A DNA stretch of 43,251 bases from Actinoplanes subtropicus (GCF_000721705.1 NZ_JOJL01000065.1:1-43251); one strand, 5' to 3'; shown: positions 17,518-26,487, counted from the first letter of the stretch. Notes: generated by a model from the letters alone, not told the origin. Translations and numbers: made by a program.

Positions 17518-17578
17518 CAACCGTCCCCGGCAAGGCGCCTCTTGCCGCCGTGGGTCACCCTCCGCGAGCGCCCGTCCT

Positions 17579-17689
17579 CGATCTTGAAGCCGTTCCGTTC
17601 GCGGCAAACGGAAAGTCCTCACGGTCGAGCGCCTCGGCCGGAAGAGTGTGGATGTGCCGTGCACGGTGAACGCCACCGCCTCAAGATCG
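17579..17689. mobile_element. Small palindromic element with imperfect terminal inverted repeats
   Basis: About 111 bp is bounded by CGATCTTGAAGCCG (17579-17592) and its imperfect reverse complement CCGCCTCAAGATCG (17676-17689), matching at 12 of 14 positions. Inside lie a 7-bp-stem hairpin (TTCCGTT 17593-17599 with AACGGAA 17607-17613) and the 10-bp palindrome CCGTGCACGG (17657-17666). It encodes nothing recognisable and sits where the 3' end of the exonuclease gene should be. A MITE-like unit is a hypothesis. Confidence 0.4.
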
Positions 17690-17751
17690 GGCGCAGGCGG
17701 GCGCGCGGGGAGTGCCGGCGGGCATGGGAGAAGCGGGCAGGCGCGACAGCG

Positions 17752-18114
17752 ATAGCGGGGGATCTCGCGGGGCAGCGCCGGCATCGCGCCCCACAGTTGG
17801 GCGAGCGCGACGTGGTCGTAGGCCGCGAACCAGGCCCACAGCTCCATCTGCTCGTCCCGGCCGCGGATCGGCTCCATCAGGAACGCGTACAGGTCGTCGC
17901 GGATGCGCTCGCGGGAGCGCCACGCCCGGTCCGAGGGGGACGGGAGTTTGTCGAGCACGTTGCGGCGTACCCAGGGAATCGCCTTGGTGTCGTCGAACTC
18001 GGTGCTGACCGCGTAGAACTCGCGGCCGAACTCGTCGACGACGCCGATCGAGACCAGGTCGACCACGCGGCCGTCCTCGATGAACTCGCAGTCGTAGAAG
18101 TATCGGTATGCCAT
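17752..18114 (-). pseudogene. DEDDh exoribonuclease (Rv2179c-type) with lost 3' end
   Basis: From ATG 18114 the first 121 codons encode a good Rv2179c-like 3'-5' exoribonuclease. Motif I has Asp and Glu in YFYDCEFIEDG, and motif II has Asp in FAAYDHVALAQLWGAMP. After REIPRY (codon 121, base 17752) the similarity stops. The family continues with about 40 residues holding exonuclease motif III (HDAL-type with the catalytic His and last Asp), but the DNA here is unrelated. No stop occurs, so the frame runs on antisense through plsC to 16675. The catalytic site is incomplete. It starts 24 bases after the phosphotransferase gene. Confidence 0.75.
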
Positions 18115-18138
18115 CTCGCCCACCATCTTGTCGGACGG

Positions 18139-18993
18139 TCATCCCGCCGCCGACTCCAGGGCCTGTTTCGCCCGGTCGAGGGCCTCGGCGTCGCCGCGCT
18201 GGGCGGCCCGGTCGGCGCGGACCGCCCAGCGCAGCCGGAGCAGCACGGGCAGCGCGGCCTCCAACTCGTCGCGGCGCACCGGGCCGGCCGCCAGGTAGCC
18301 GTCGATCAGCTCGGTGGCGCGGCACGGGCCGCCGACGTAGAGCACCGCCGCGGCCACGTCGTAGACCAGCGGGCCGACCCCGCTGGCGCCGCAGTCGAGC
18401 AGCCCCGCCCGGCCGGTGCCGGGGTCGACGACAAAGCTGCTGGGCGCCGGGTCGCCGTGCAGCACCCCGTAGGTGAGCCGGTCGGTAACGGTGAGGCGGG
18501 TGGTCGCGCCGAGCGCGTCGGCCACCGCCGAGCGGAGCCAGGGGTCCGCGGTCAGATGCGCCGCGTGCGGGTCGAGGGGCTGCCACGGGCGCAGGCCGGG
18601 ATGGTGGAAATGCTGCAGGGCCCGGTGTACGGCGCCCAGCCGGTCCCCCCACCACTGCTGGTCGATCGGGTCCCGCCCGTCCAGCCGCCGGCCGGGCACC
18701 CGGCGCAGCAGGGCCAGTGCCCCGGACGGGGTGGGCGCGGTGAGGCCACCGCCGAGGGTGCGGACCGGCTCGCCGACCGCGATGTCCCGGATCCGCAGGC
18801 GCTCGGCAGCCAGCAGGCCGGCCTCGACGGGTTGCCGGGCCCCCGGCTCGGCCAGGCGGCACACGTACCGCTGCTCCCCCGCGGTGATCTCCCAGCCCTG
18901 GGAGAGCAGCTCGGCCGGCAGGGCGGTGATCTCGCCGGGCGCCAGATGCCACTGGTCCCGCAGGGTGGATCGAACAAGGTCGTCATCCGGCAC
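18139..18993 (-). CDS. Aminoglycoside-phosphotransferase-fold kinase (APH family)
   Basis: A 284-residue small-molecule kinase fold. The catalytic loop is YGVLHGDPAPSSFVVD (residues about 190-205), with HGD present but Ser where Asn usually binds metal. The metal Asp follows in GLLDCGASGVGPLVYDVA. The N-lobe reads LSQGWEITAGEQRYVCRLA. GTG 18993 begins VPDDDLVRSTLRDQW. The substrate is unknown; antibiotic resistance should not be assumed. It is upstream of, and likely cotranscribed with, the broken exonuclease. Confidence 0.75.
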   Translation of the reverse strand: MPDDDLVRSTLRDQWHLAPGEITALPAELLSQGWEITAGEQRYVCRLAEPGARQPVEAGLLAAERLRIRDIAVGEPVRTLGGGLTAPTPSGALALLRRVPGRRLDGRDPIDQQWWGDRLGAVHRALQHFHHPGLRPWQPLDPHAAHLTADPWLRSAVADALGATTRLTVTDRLTYGVLHGDPAPSSFVVDPGTGRAGLLDCGASGVGPLVYDVAAAVLYVGGPCRATELIDGYLAAGPVRRDELEAALPVLLRLRWAVRADRAAQRGDAEALDRAKQALESAAG

Positions 18994-19236
18994 GGCGGGA
19001 TTATCTCCGCAGGACGGGAAAATCCGACGGACAGCGTGGGCGACAATCACGCCTTGCTATCGAGAGGTTTACAGATAGCGACGCGCACGGAATGATCGTA
19101 CGAGGCCTCGACGGCTTGTCTGCGCGGAAATGGCGCAGGTGGGCTGCTACGTGCTATTAGTGATCGTTCGCGTCGAGGGGCCGACGCCGGCCGGGGTACG
19201 TCGACGCGGTCCCCGCCTGGGGGAGGGATTGACGCC

Positions 19237-19929
19237 GTGGACCATCGCATGCCGGATTCCGGTGACGCGTTGACCGGCGTGGAGATGTTCGCTGGCCTCG
19301 AGCCGGATGTCCGGCAGCGGGTCATCGCCACCGCGGTTCCACGCACGTATCGCAAGGGCCAGATAATCTTCGTCGAGCACGATCCCGGCGAGTCATTGAT
19401 CATCCTGAAGCGCGGCGCCGTCGCGATCTTCCGTACCGCGCCCACGGGGGAGCGCGCGGTGCTGACGGTCGTGCGCCCGCCGGACGTGCTGGGCGAGGTG
19501 TCCCTTCTGGACGCCGCGACCCGCAGCGCGTCGGCCGAGGCGATCGAGGATTGCCAGGCACTCACGCTGTCCCGGGCCGCCTTCATGGACCTGGTGCATT
19601 CGAACCCGCGCATCCTGGACGCGGTGATGCGCTCGGTCGGCGCGCTGATCCGCCGGCTCACCGAGCAGAACACCGACCACGTGTTCCTCGACCTGCCCGG
19701 CCGGGTGGCCAAGACGCTGGTCCGGCTGGCCGGCGAGAGCCAGGCTCCGATGATCACGATAGAGCTCAACCAGAGTCAGCTCGCCGAGATGGCGGGCGGC
19801 TCCCGGCAGAGCGTGAACCAGGCGATCGGCTCGTTCGCGAGCCGCGGCTGGCTGCGCACCGAGGGCCGCCGCATCGTGGTCACCGACCTGCCGGCCCTAC
19901 GCCGCCGAGCCGGCATGGCGGCGGCCTAG
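19237..19929 (+). CDS. Crp/Fnr family transcriptional regulator
   Basis: A 230-residue regulator with an N-terminal cyclic-nucleotide-binding beta-roll (residues about 15-130). This includes GQIIFVEHDPGESLIILKRG, and GEVSLLDAATRSASAEAI in the phosphate-cassette position. The C-terminal winged helix has QLAEMAGGSRQSVNQAIGSF as recognition region. There is no Fnr-type Cys set, so cAMP or an unknown ligand is more likely than an iron-sulfur cluster. GTG 19237 follows GGGAGGG (about 19220-19227). Targets unknown. Confidence 0.85.
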   Translation: MDHRMPDSGDALTGVEMFAGLEPDVRQRVIATAVPRTYRKGQIIFVEHDPGESLIILKRGAVAIFRTAPTGERAVLTVVRPPDVLGEVSLLDAATRSASAEAIEDCQALTLSRAAFMDLVHSNPRILDAVMRSVGALIRRLTEQNTDHVFLDLPGRVAKTLVRLAGESQAPMITIELNQSQLAEMAGGSRQSVNQAIGSFASRGWLRTEGRRIVVTDLPALRRRAGMAAA

Positions 19930-19935
19930 CCAGGC

Positions 19936-20050
19936 GTCCCTCTTCCGCTTCCTTCGACCGTACGAGCGTCAGACCGGCCCCCGGCGCGCCAGGGCCGCTG
20001 ACTGCAACACCCGCCCCGACTCCGGCCGCCGGGCGGGCCCGACCCAAGAC
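19936..20050 (+). repeat. Interspersed intergenic repeat, copy A
   Basis: Bases 20001-20050 match 42852-42901 at 45 of 50 positions, including the identical core CCGGCCGCCGGGCGGGCCCG. Weaker likeness extends upstream through the shared CTTCCGC, CCGTACG and GCGTCAG words. Both copies lie in gene-free DNA shortly after a gene end, on the same strand. Confidence 0.7.
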
Positions 20051-20150
20051 CACCGTCGCGCCCGCCCGCCGCCCGCTCGCTGGGCGGCTCACTCTCCCGA
20101 GTGCTCGTATGGTGCGAAGTCTGGGCCCCGGCGGGTGGGTACGTGTCTAG

Positions 20151-20192
20151 GCTGGGTGGGGGCGCTTTCGTCGCTGGGTGGGGGCGCTTTCG
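20151..20192 (+). repeat. Perfect 20-bp direct repeat upstream of pfkA
   Basis: GCTGGGTGGGGGCGCTTTCG occurs at 20151-20170 and again at 20173-20192, a 22-bp period of about two DNA turns. This spacing suits cooperative protein binding on one face. It lies 150-190 bp upstream of pfkA. Confidence 0.7.
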
Positions 20193-20341
20193 CCGAGGTC
20201 GGGTGAAGCCGCAACGCCGGGGGCCGCTAGAGTTCGCTTGCGGCCCGCCCCGGGCCGGCAGCGCTGCCGAGTGAGAACGCTCCCTGGGGCTCGACGGGCT
20301 ATCGACTTCTCGCAACCCGATTCAGGGAGGACGAGCAAAAC

Positions 20342-21370
20342 ATGCGTATCGGCGTGCTCACCGGCGGCGGCGACTGCCCCGGTCTCAACGCGGTGATCCG
20401 GGCGGTGGTCCGCAAGGGCGTCGCCGCGTACGGTCACGAGTTCGTCGGATTCCGCGACGGCTGGAAGGGTCCGCTGGAGGGCCTGACGAAGCCGCTCGGT
20501 ATCGCGGAGGTCCGCGGCATCCTGCCGCGCGGCGGCACCATTCTCGGCTCCTCGCGCACCAACCCGTTCAAGATCGACGGCGGCGTCGACCGGATCAAGG
20601 CCAACCTGGCCGAGCAGGGCGTCGACGCGCTCGTCGCGATCGGCGGCGAGGACACGCTCGGCGTCGCGACCAAGCTCAACGACCTCGGCGTCAACGTCGT
20701 CGGCGTGCCCAAGACGATCGACAACGACCTGAACGCGACCGACTTCACCTTCGGTTTCGACACCGCGGTGAACATCGCGATGGAGGCGATCGACCGGCTG
20801 CACACCACCGCCGAGTCGCACCACCGCACCCTGGTCGTCGAGGTCATGGGCCGGCACGCCGGCTGGATCGCGCTGCACGCCGGCCTGGCCGGTGGCGCCA
20901 ACGTGATCCTGCTGCCCGAGCGCAACTTCGACGTGGAGCAGGTCGCCACCTACGTGACCAAGCGCTTCCAGGTGGAGTATGCGCCGATCGTCGTGGTCGC
21001 CGAGGGCGCGCAGCCGCTCGAGGGCCAGATGCAGCTGGTCAACCAGGAGCTCGACTCGTTCGGCCACGTCCGCCTCGGCGGCATCGGCCAGTGGCTGGCC
21101 GAGCAGCTGGAGGAGAAGACCGGCAAGGAGGCCCGCACGGTCGTCCTCGGTCACATCCAGCGCGGAGGCACCCCGACCGCGTTCGACCGGGTGCTCGCGA
21201 CCCGCTTCGGCCTGCAGGCGATCGACGCCGTTCACGAGGGCGACTTCGGTAAGATGATGGCGCTGCGGGGCACCGACATCGTCCGCGTGCCGCTGATCGA
21301 GGGCACGGGCGAGCTGAAGACGGTCCCGCTCTCCCGTTACGAAGAGGCCGAGGTCTTCTTCGGCAGCTGA
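20342..21370 (+). CDS. pfkA: 6-phosphofructokinase, group III, PPi-type signature
   Basis: A 342-residue phosphofructokinase. The phosphate-donor loop is GVLTGGGDCPGLNAVIRAVV. The specificity positions are GGEDT (Asp104) and PKTIDND (Lys124). The sugar-binding blocks VEVMGRHAGWIALHAGLA and GHIQRGGTPTAFDR follow. Classical ATP enzymes have Gly at 104 and 124, whereas Asp104/Lys124 are the marks of pyrophosphate-using enzymes, so PPi use is likely. Some actinobacterial relatives use ATP, so the donor is not settled. ATG 20342 follows a strong AGGGAGGA site. Confidence 0.88.
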   Translation: MRIGVLTGGGDCPGLNAVIRAVVRKGVAAYGHEFVGFRDGWKGPLEGLTKPLGIAEVRGILPRGGTILGSSRTNPFKIDGGVDRIKANLAEQGVDALVAIGGEDTLGVATKLNDLGVNVVGVPKTIDNDLNATDFTFGFDTAVNIAMEAIDRLHTTAESHHRTLVVEVMGRHAGWIALHAGLAGGANVILLPERNFDVEQVATYVTKRFQVEYAPIVVVAEGAQPLEGQMQLVNQELDSFGHVRLGGIGQWLAEQLEEKTGKEARTVVLGHIQRGGTPTAFDRVLATRFGLQAIDAVHEGDFGKMMALRGTDIVRVPLIEGTGELKTVPLSRYEEAEVFFGS

Positions 21371-21397
21371 GCTGGCTGGCGTCGCCTCCGGCGCCGC

Positions 21398-21499
21398 GGG
21401 CGATCGCCCCTTCGGGGCTGATGAGGAGCCAGCCGATTTCCGTCGCCGCAAACCCCGCGGCGGCGAAAATCGCCTGTCTCCTCATCAGCGGGGCGATCG
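21398..21499. terminator. Double-stem palindromic element between pfkA and proC
   Basis: Nested inverted repeats. Outer stem: 21401-21410 pairs with 21490-21499, and 21417-21428 (GCTGATGAGGAG) pairs with 21478-21489 perfectly, with a 6-base bulge on the left. Inner stem: 21434-21449 with 21457-21472, 14 of 16 pairs, loop AAACCCC. No T-run follows. It could end pfkA transcription, act in RNA stability, or be a mobile palindromic repeat. Confidence 0.6.
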
Positions 21500-21530
21500 G
21501 GGGCGGGTTTCCGTTGTATGAGAGGGCGAA

Positions 21531-22352
21531 ATGACAGAGCACAGTGTTGCCGTGATCGGCGCGGGGAAGCTCGGCGAGCTCGTCCTCTCCGGACTGCTGC
21601 GCTCCGGCTGGCCGGCCCAGCAGCTGCTGGCCACCACCCGGCGCCCCGAGCGGGCGGCCGAGCTGGCCGAGCGCTACGGCATCCGTCCCGTACTCAACCT
21701 GACCGCGGTCACCCAGGCCGACGTGCTGCTGATCGCGGTGAAGCCGCAGGACGCGGCGAAGCTGCTGGACGACTTCGGGATGAAGGTCCCGCCGGACAAG
21801 CTGGTGGTGTCGCTCTGTGCCGGGCTGCCGACGGGCTTCTTCGCCGATCGGCTGCCCGGCGGTATCCCGGTGGTGCGGGTCATGACCAACACCCCGGCGC
21901 TGGTCGACCAGGCGATGACCGTGCTCTCCCCGGGGCCGTACGCGACCGAGGAGCATCTGGCTCTCACCGAGGAGATCTTCAAGCCGCTCGGCAAGACCCT
22001 GCGCGTCCCCGAGTCGCAGCAGGACGCGGTGACCGCCCTCTCCGGCTCCGGCCCGGCGTACTTCTATCTGCTGGTCGAGGCGATGATCGACGCCGGCATC
22101 CTGCTCGGGTTGCCGCGCCAGGTCGCGCACGAGCTGATCGTGCAGACCGCGATCGGCTCGGCGGTCATGCTGCGCGAGACCGGGGAACACCCGGTGAAGC
22201 TGCGCGAGGCGGTGACCTCCCCGGCGGGCACGACCATCTCGGCGATCCGCGAGCTGGAAAATCACGGCGTACGCGCGGCGCTGCTGGCCGCCCTGGAAGC
22301 CGCCCGCGATCGCGCCTCCGAGATCGCCGTCCAGATGGCCGCGAAAGCCTAG
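21531..22352 (+). CDS. proC: Pyrroline-5-carboxylate reductase
   Basis: A 273-residue enzyme for the last step of proline synthesis. The NADPH-binding motif VIGAGKLGELVLSGLL lies at the N-terminus, followed by LLIAVKPQDAAKLL and VRVMTNTPALVDQAM. The signature region ALSGSGPAYFYLLVEAMIDAG and LREAVTSPAGTTISAI are in the C-terminal dimer domain. ATG 21531 is chosen. It follows the pfkA palindromic element by 31 bases. Confidence 0.93.
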   Translation: MTEHSVAVIGAGKLGELVLSGLLRSGWPAQQLLATTRRPERAAELAERYGIRPVLNLTAVTQADVLLIAVKPQDAAKLLDDFGMKVPPDKLVVSLCAGLPTGFFADRLPGGIPVVRVMTNTPALVDQAMTVLSPGPYATEEHLALTEEIFKPLGKTLRVPESQQDAVTALSGSGPAYFYLLVEAMIDAGILLGLPRQVAHELIVQTAIGSAVMLRETGEHPVKLREAVTSPAGTTISAIRELENHGVRAALLAALEAARDRASEIAVQMAAKA

Positions 22353-22370
22353 GGCCTAAGAGTCAGGCCC
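22352..22370. terminator. Short hairpin between convergent proC and AraC gene
   Basis: GGGCCT (22352-22357) and AGGCCC (22365-22370) form a perfect 6-bp stem with a 7-base loop at the junction of two convergent genes. It is symmetric and could serve both directions, but it is short and has no T-run. Confidence 0.35.
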
Positions 22371-23097
22371 GGTGGCGGCCGGGGGTGGTGCCGACGACCG
22401 CGGTGAAGGCGGCGATGAAGCCGCTCGGGTTGGCCCAGCCGCAGGCGTGTGCGACGCGCGTGACGTCGTGCCCCTCGGCCAGCAGCACCAGCGCGTGGTA
22501 GATGCGTAGCTGGGTGCGCCACTCGTAGAAGGTCATCCCGAGCTCGTCGTGGCACAGCCGGCTGAGCGTACGGGCGCCCGCCCCGCTCCGGCGCCCGAGC
22601 TCGGCCAGCGTGGACTTGTCGGCCGGGTCGTCGTACAGCACCCGGGCGACGGCCCGCAGTCGGTCGTCCCGGGGCTCGGGCAGATGCAGCGGCTGCTCGG
22701 GGGATTCCCGCAATTCGTCGACGAGGACGCGGCGGAGCCGGTCCCGGGCCGCGCGGCCGAAGTCCCGGGAGCTCGCGAGCGCCAGCAGGGCCTCGCGGGC
22801 GAGCCCGGAGGCCGCGAAGACCGCGGGACGGTCCGGCACGAGCCGGGCGAGCGAGGCCGGCAGGAAGACGATCCGCATGTCCGTGTCGCCGTGTGCGCGG
22901 TGGCGGTGCGTCCAGCCGGCCGGCGTCCAGGCGATCCGGTTGGCCGGGACGATCGAGGTGCCGCGGTCGGTGTGCACGGTCAGGACGCCGCGGGCCGCGT
23001 ACACCAGGTGACCGCGCGGATGGGAATCGGCCTCGCTCTCCGCGCCCGACCGCCAGAGATGCATGCCCGCGCTGGGGAAGAGGCGTGATACGGGCAT
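22363..23097 (-). CDS. AraC family transcriptional regulator
   Basis: A 244-residue regulator. The N-terminal cupin-like sensor has HPRGHLVYAARGVLTVHTD and IAWTPAGWTHRHRAHG. The C-terminal double helix-turn-helix spans about residues 140-240, with TLSRLCHDELGMTFYEWRTQ and VAHACGWANPSGFIAAFTAV ending in the usual GTTPGRHR. ATG 23097. It is divergent from an oxidoreductase gene over 54 bp that contains CTTGGC and GCCAAG arms (23100-23105 and 23122-23127). It probably controls that gene. Confidence 0.85.
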   Translation of the reverse strand: MPVSRLFPSAGMHLWRSGAESEADSHPRGHLVYAARGVLTVHTDRGTSIVPANRIAWTPAGWTHRHRAHGDTDMRIVFLPASLARLVPDRPAVFAASGLAREALLALASSRDFGRAARDRLRRVLVDELRESPEQPLHLPEPRDDRLRAVARVLYDDPADKSTLAELGRRSGAGARTLSRLCHDELGMTFYEWRTQLRIYHALVLLAEGHDVTRVAHACGWANPSGFIAAFTAVVGTTPGRHRA

Positions 23098-23151
23098 GAC
23101 TTGGCATTCTATCGGTGGACCGCCAAGCCGCCGGGCGGCGACAGTTCGGGC

Positions 23152-24108
23152 ATGACGACGATGCGAGCGGCGGTTTGCGTACAGGCGGGCGGCCCGGAGG
23201 TCCTGGAGATCCGAGAGGTGCCGGTGCTGGCGGTCCGGCCCGGCTGGAGCCTGGTCCGGGTGATGGCGGCCGGCCTGAACCGGTCCGAGCTGCGCACCCG
23301 GCAGGGGCATTCGCCGGGCGTGACGTTCCCGCGGGTGCTGGGCATCGAGTGCGTGGGCGTGCTGGCGGCCTCGACCGATCCGGCGCTGCCCGAGGGCACG
23401 ACGGTGGCCGCGGTGATGGGCGAGATGGGCCGGCGGTTCGACGGTGGCTACGCCGAGTACGCGCTGCTGCCGAACGCTCTGCTGATGCCGCTCCGCACGT
23501 CGTTGCCGTGGGACACGCTGGCCGCGTTGCCGGAGAGCTACCTGACCGCGCGAGGATCACTGGACGCGTTGGGGATCGTACGGGGGAATCGGCTTTTGAT
23601 CCGGGGTGGAAGCTCGTCGGTCGGGATGGCGGCCGCGTCGATCGCCGCCGCGCAGGGGGTCGAGGTGGTGGCCACGACCCGCCGGCCGGACAAGGCGCCC
23701 GGGCTCAGCCAGGCCGGCGCCGGGCGGGTGCTGATCGACGACGGCGGGCCGTTGGCGGCGGACGGCTTCGACGGCGTGCTGGATCTGGTCGGGGCGCGCA
23801 CGGCGGTCGACTCGCTGCGGCTGGTCCGCCGCGGCGGCACGGTCTGCGTGTCCGGCTCGCTCAGCGGCTGGCTGATCGAGAACTTCGAGCCGATCGCGAT
23901 GATCCCCTCCGGCACCCGGCTCACGTCCTTCCACAGTGACGACGCCGCGGGCGCCGCCGCCACCCTGCAGCGGATCGTCGGCGAGGTCGAGGCCGGCGCC
24001 TACCGGCCGAACGTCGACCGCGTCTTCGGCCTGGCGGAGATCGTGGCGGCCCACCGGTACATGGAGGACGATGCGGCCACCGGGAAGGTCGTGGTCAGTA
24101 CCAGATAG
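23152..24108 (+). CDS. Zinc-independent quinone oxidoreductase-like MDR protein
   Basis: A 318-residue medium-chain dehydrogenase/reductase of the quinone oxidoreductase branch, using NADPH. The GroES-like N-domain has VMAAGLNRSELRTRQGHSPG and no structural-zinc Cys cluster. The nucleotide site is LIRGGSSSVGMAAASIAAAQ with VVATTRRPDKA after it. The C-terminus GLAEIVAAHRYMEDDAATGK is typical. ATG 23152 is chosen, but ATG 23161 is also possible. It is likely regulated by the divergent AraC protein. The end overlaps the convergent DUF429 gene by 14 bases. Confidence 0.85.
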   Translation: MTTMRAAVCVQAGGPEVLEIREVPVLAVRPGWSLVRVMAAGLNRSELRTRQGHSPGVTFPRVLGIECVGVLAASTDPALPEGTTVAAVMGEMGRRFDGGYAEYALLPNALLMPLRTSLPWDTLAALPESYLTARGSLDALGIVRGNRLLIRGGSSSVGMAAASIAAAQGVEVVATTRRPDKAPGLSQAGAGRVLIDDGGPLAADGFDGVLDLVGARTAVDSLRLVRRGGTVCVSGSLSGWLIENFEPIAMIPSGTRLTSFHSDDAAGAAATLQRIVGEVEAGAYRPNVDRVFGLAEIVAAHRYMEDDAATGKVVVSTR

Positions 24109-24772
24109 CGATCTTCGAGCCGTTGCACACCTCGGGCGGCGACGGGTGGCTCAGCGCGGCGCCGGTCGCCATCCGGTGCGCCGACCAGGCGACCGCGGCC
24201 GCGTCCAGGATGTCGTCCGGCGGGGCCTGACCGGCCGGGCCGATCTGGTCGGGCAGCACGATGCCGTTGCGGGCCAGCAGGTCGCGGCGGCGGGTCTGGC
24301 CGGCCCACGTCTTCTTGGCGTGCTGCAGCGGCTCGCCGGCCATCGCCCGGAACGACACCTCGGGATGCGCCTCGAAGAGCAGGCCGGGGTGCCGCTCCCA
24401 GATCGCGTTGGCCTCCAGCAGCTTGGGCCGCAGCGCCCAGGACTGGCGGCTGAGGCCGGCGCCGGTGAGCTCGCGGCAGACCCGGTTGGCCGCGGCGAAA
24501 TCCGCCTCCTGCCAGACCGCGCGCGGCGGCACCCGGAAGATGCTGCCGCGGCGCGGGCCGAGCTGGTCGGCGGCGAGCGTGTCGGCCGCCCGCCAGCGGT
24601 CCGGAAGCATGCCGAGCGGGATGTCGACGCCGATCACCGCGGCGCCCGAGCTGCTCGTGACGATCTCGTACAGCGAGGCGGCGAGCACCGCCCGGCCGAA
24701 GGCGCCGTCGCGCAGCTCCACCCCGACCCAGCCGAGTGCGTACGCGTCGACGCCGATGACGTGGACGCTCAT
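24095..24772 (-). CDS. DUF429 family protein
   Basis: A 225-residue protein of family DUF429, predicted from fold studies to be RNase H-like. It begins with a conserved Asp in VIGVDAYALGWVGVEL. Next comes VIGVDIPLGMLPDRWRAADT, then RRGSIFRVPPRAVWQ and EAHPEVSFRAMAGEPLQHAK, all typical of the family. The later acidic residues are in PPDDILDAAAVAWSAHRMA. ATG 24772 is chosen. The reaction is not known. Confidence 0.8.
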   Translation of the reverse strand: MSVHVIGVDAYALGWVGVELRDGAFGRAVLAASLYEIVTSSSGAAVIGVDIPLGMLPDRWRAADTLAADQLGPRRGSIFRVPPRAVWQEADFAAANRVCRELTGAGLSRQSWALRPKLLEANAIWERHPGLLFEAHPEVSFRAMAGEPLQHAKKTWAGQTRRRDLLARNGIVLPDQIGPAGQAPPDDILDAAAVAWSAHRMATGAALSHPSPPEVCNGSKIAIWY

Positions 24773-24871
24773 CGGCCGCTGCCGAGGTCGAAGTTGGTCA
24801 TGACGGCAGACTACGCGCTGTGTCCAACCGTGTGCACCCCGTACCCGTCGCCGGAATTGCACGTCGACATC

Positions 24872-24930
24872 TTGACGGTGATGAATGGATGTGACTACCG
24901 TCTCTTCTACAAGCTTTTTGGAAACTTTCC
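24872..24930 (+). promoter_or_regulatory. Putative chitinase promoter and GAAACTTTC operator
   Basis: TTGACG at 24872-24877, an 18-base spacer and TACCGT at 24896-24901 form a plausible promoter. Just downstream, GGAAACTTTCC (24920-24930) is an inverted repeat. It resembles the CGAAACTTTCG boxes upstream of actinobacterial polysaccharide-degrading enzymes that bind LacI-type repressors. Placed in the leader before the ribosome site at 24942, it could block transcription. No DasR-type site was seen. Confidence 0.45.
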
Positions 24931-24952
24931 TAACTGTTCATGAGGAGGCGAA

Positions 24953-26416
<1,464 letters not shown>

Positions 26417-26446
26417 GCTGCAACTCTCTCATCTCCTCAGGTGAGA

Positions 26447-26485
26447 AGCGGGGCACCGGGCGCGAGCCGGGTGCCCCGCTTTCGT
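26447..26485 (+). terminator. Chitinase terminator hairpin
   Basis: AGCGGGGCACC (26447-26457) pairs perfectly with GGTGCCCCGCT (26470-26480) over a 12-base loop, and TTTCG follows. It lies 30 bases after the chitinase stop and just before the DAHP synthase gene. Confidence 0.8.
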
Positions 26486-26487
26486 AG

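Larger units (their letters stand above)
19930..20341. other. 412-bp intergenic region upstream of pfkA
   Basis: No gene is seen. The region holds one copy of a repeat shared with 42795-42901, a 20-bp direct repeat (20151-20192), the 14-bp palindrome CGGCAGCGCTGCCG at 20256-20269 and the strong ribosome site AGGGAGGA just before pfkA. Confidence 0.6.

Noticed and set aside
16675..18126. Long minus-strand frame of 483 codons covering plsC in antisense
   Set aside because: Only its first 121 codons (from ATG 18114) look like a protein family; the rest is read-through after loss of the exonuclease end, opposite a clear PlsC gene.
18139..18993. Antibiotic resistance gene
   Set aside because: The APH fold is shared by many small-molecule kinases; no specific resistance subfamily features are seen.
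24773..24952. DasR-type operator upstream of the chitinase
   Set aside because: No ACTGGTCTAGACCA-like palindrome is seen; only the GGAAACTTTCC repeat is present.
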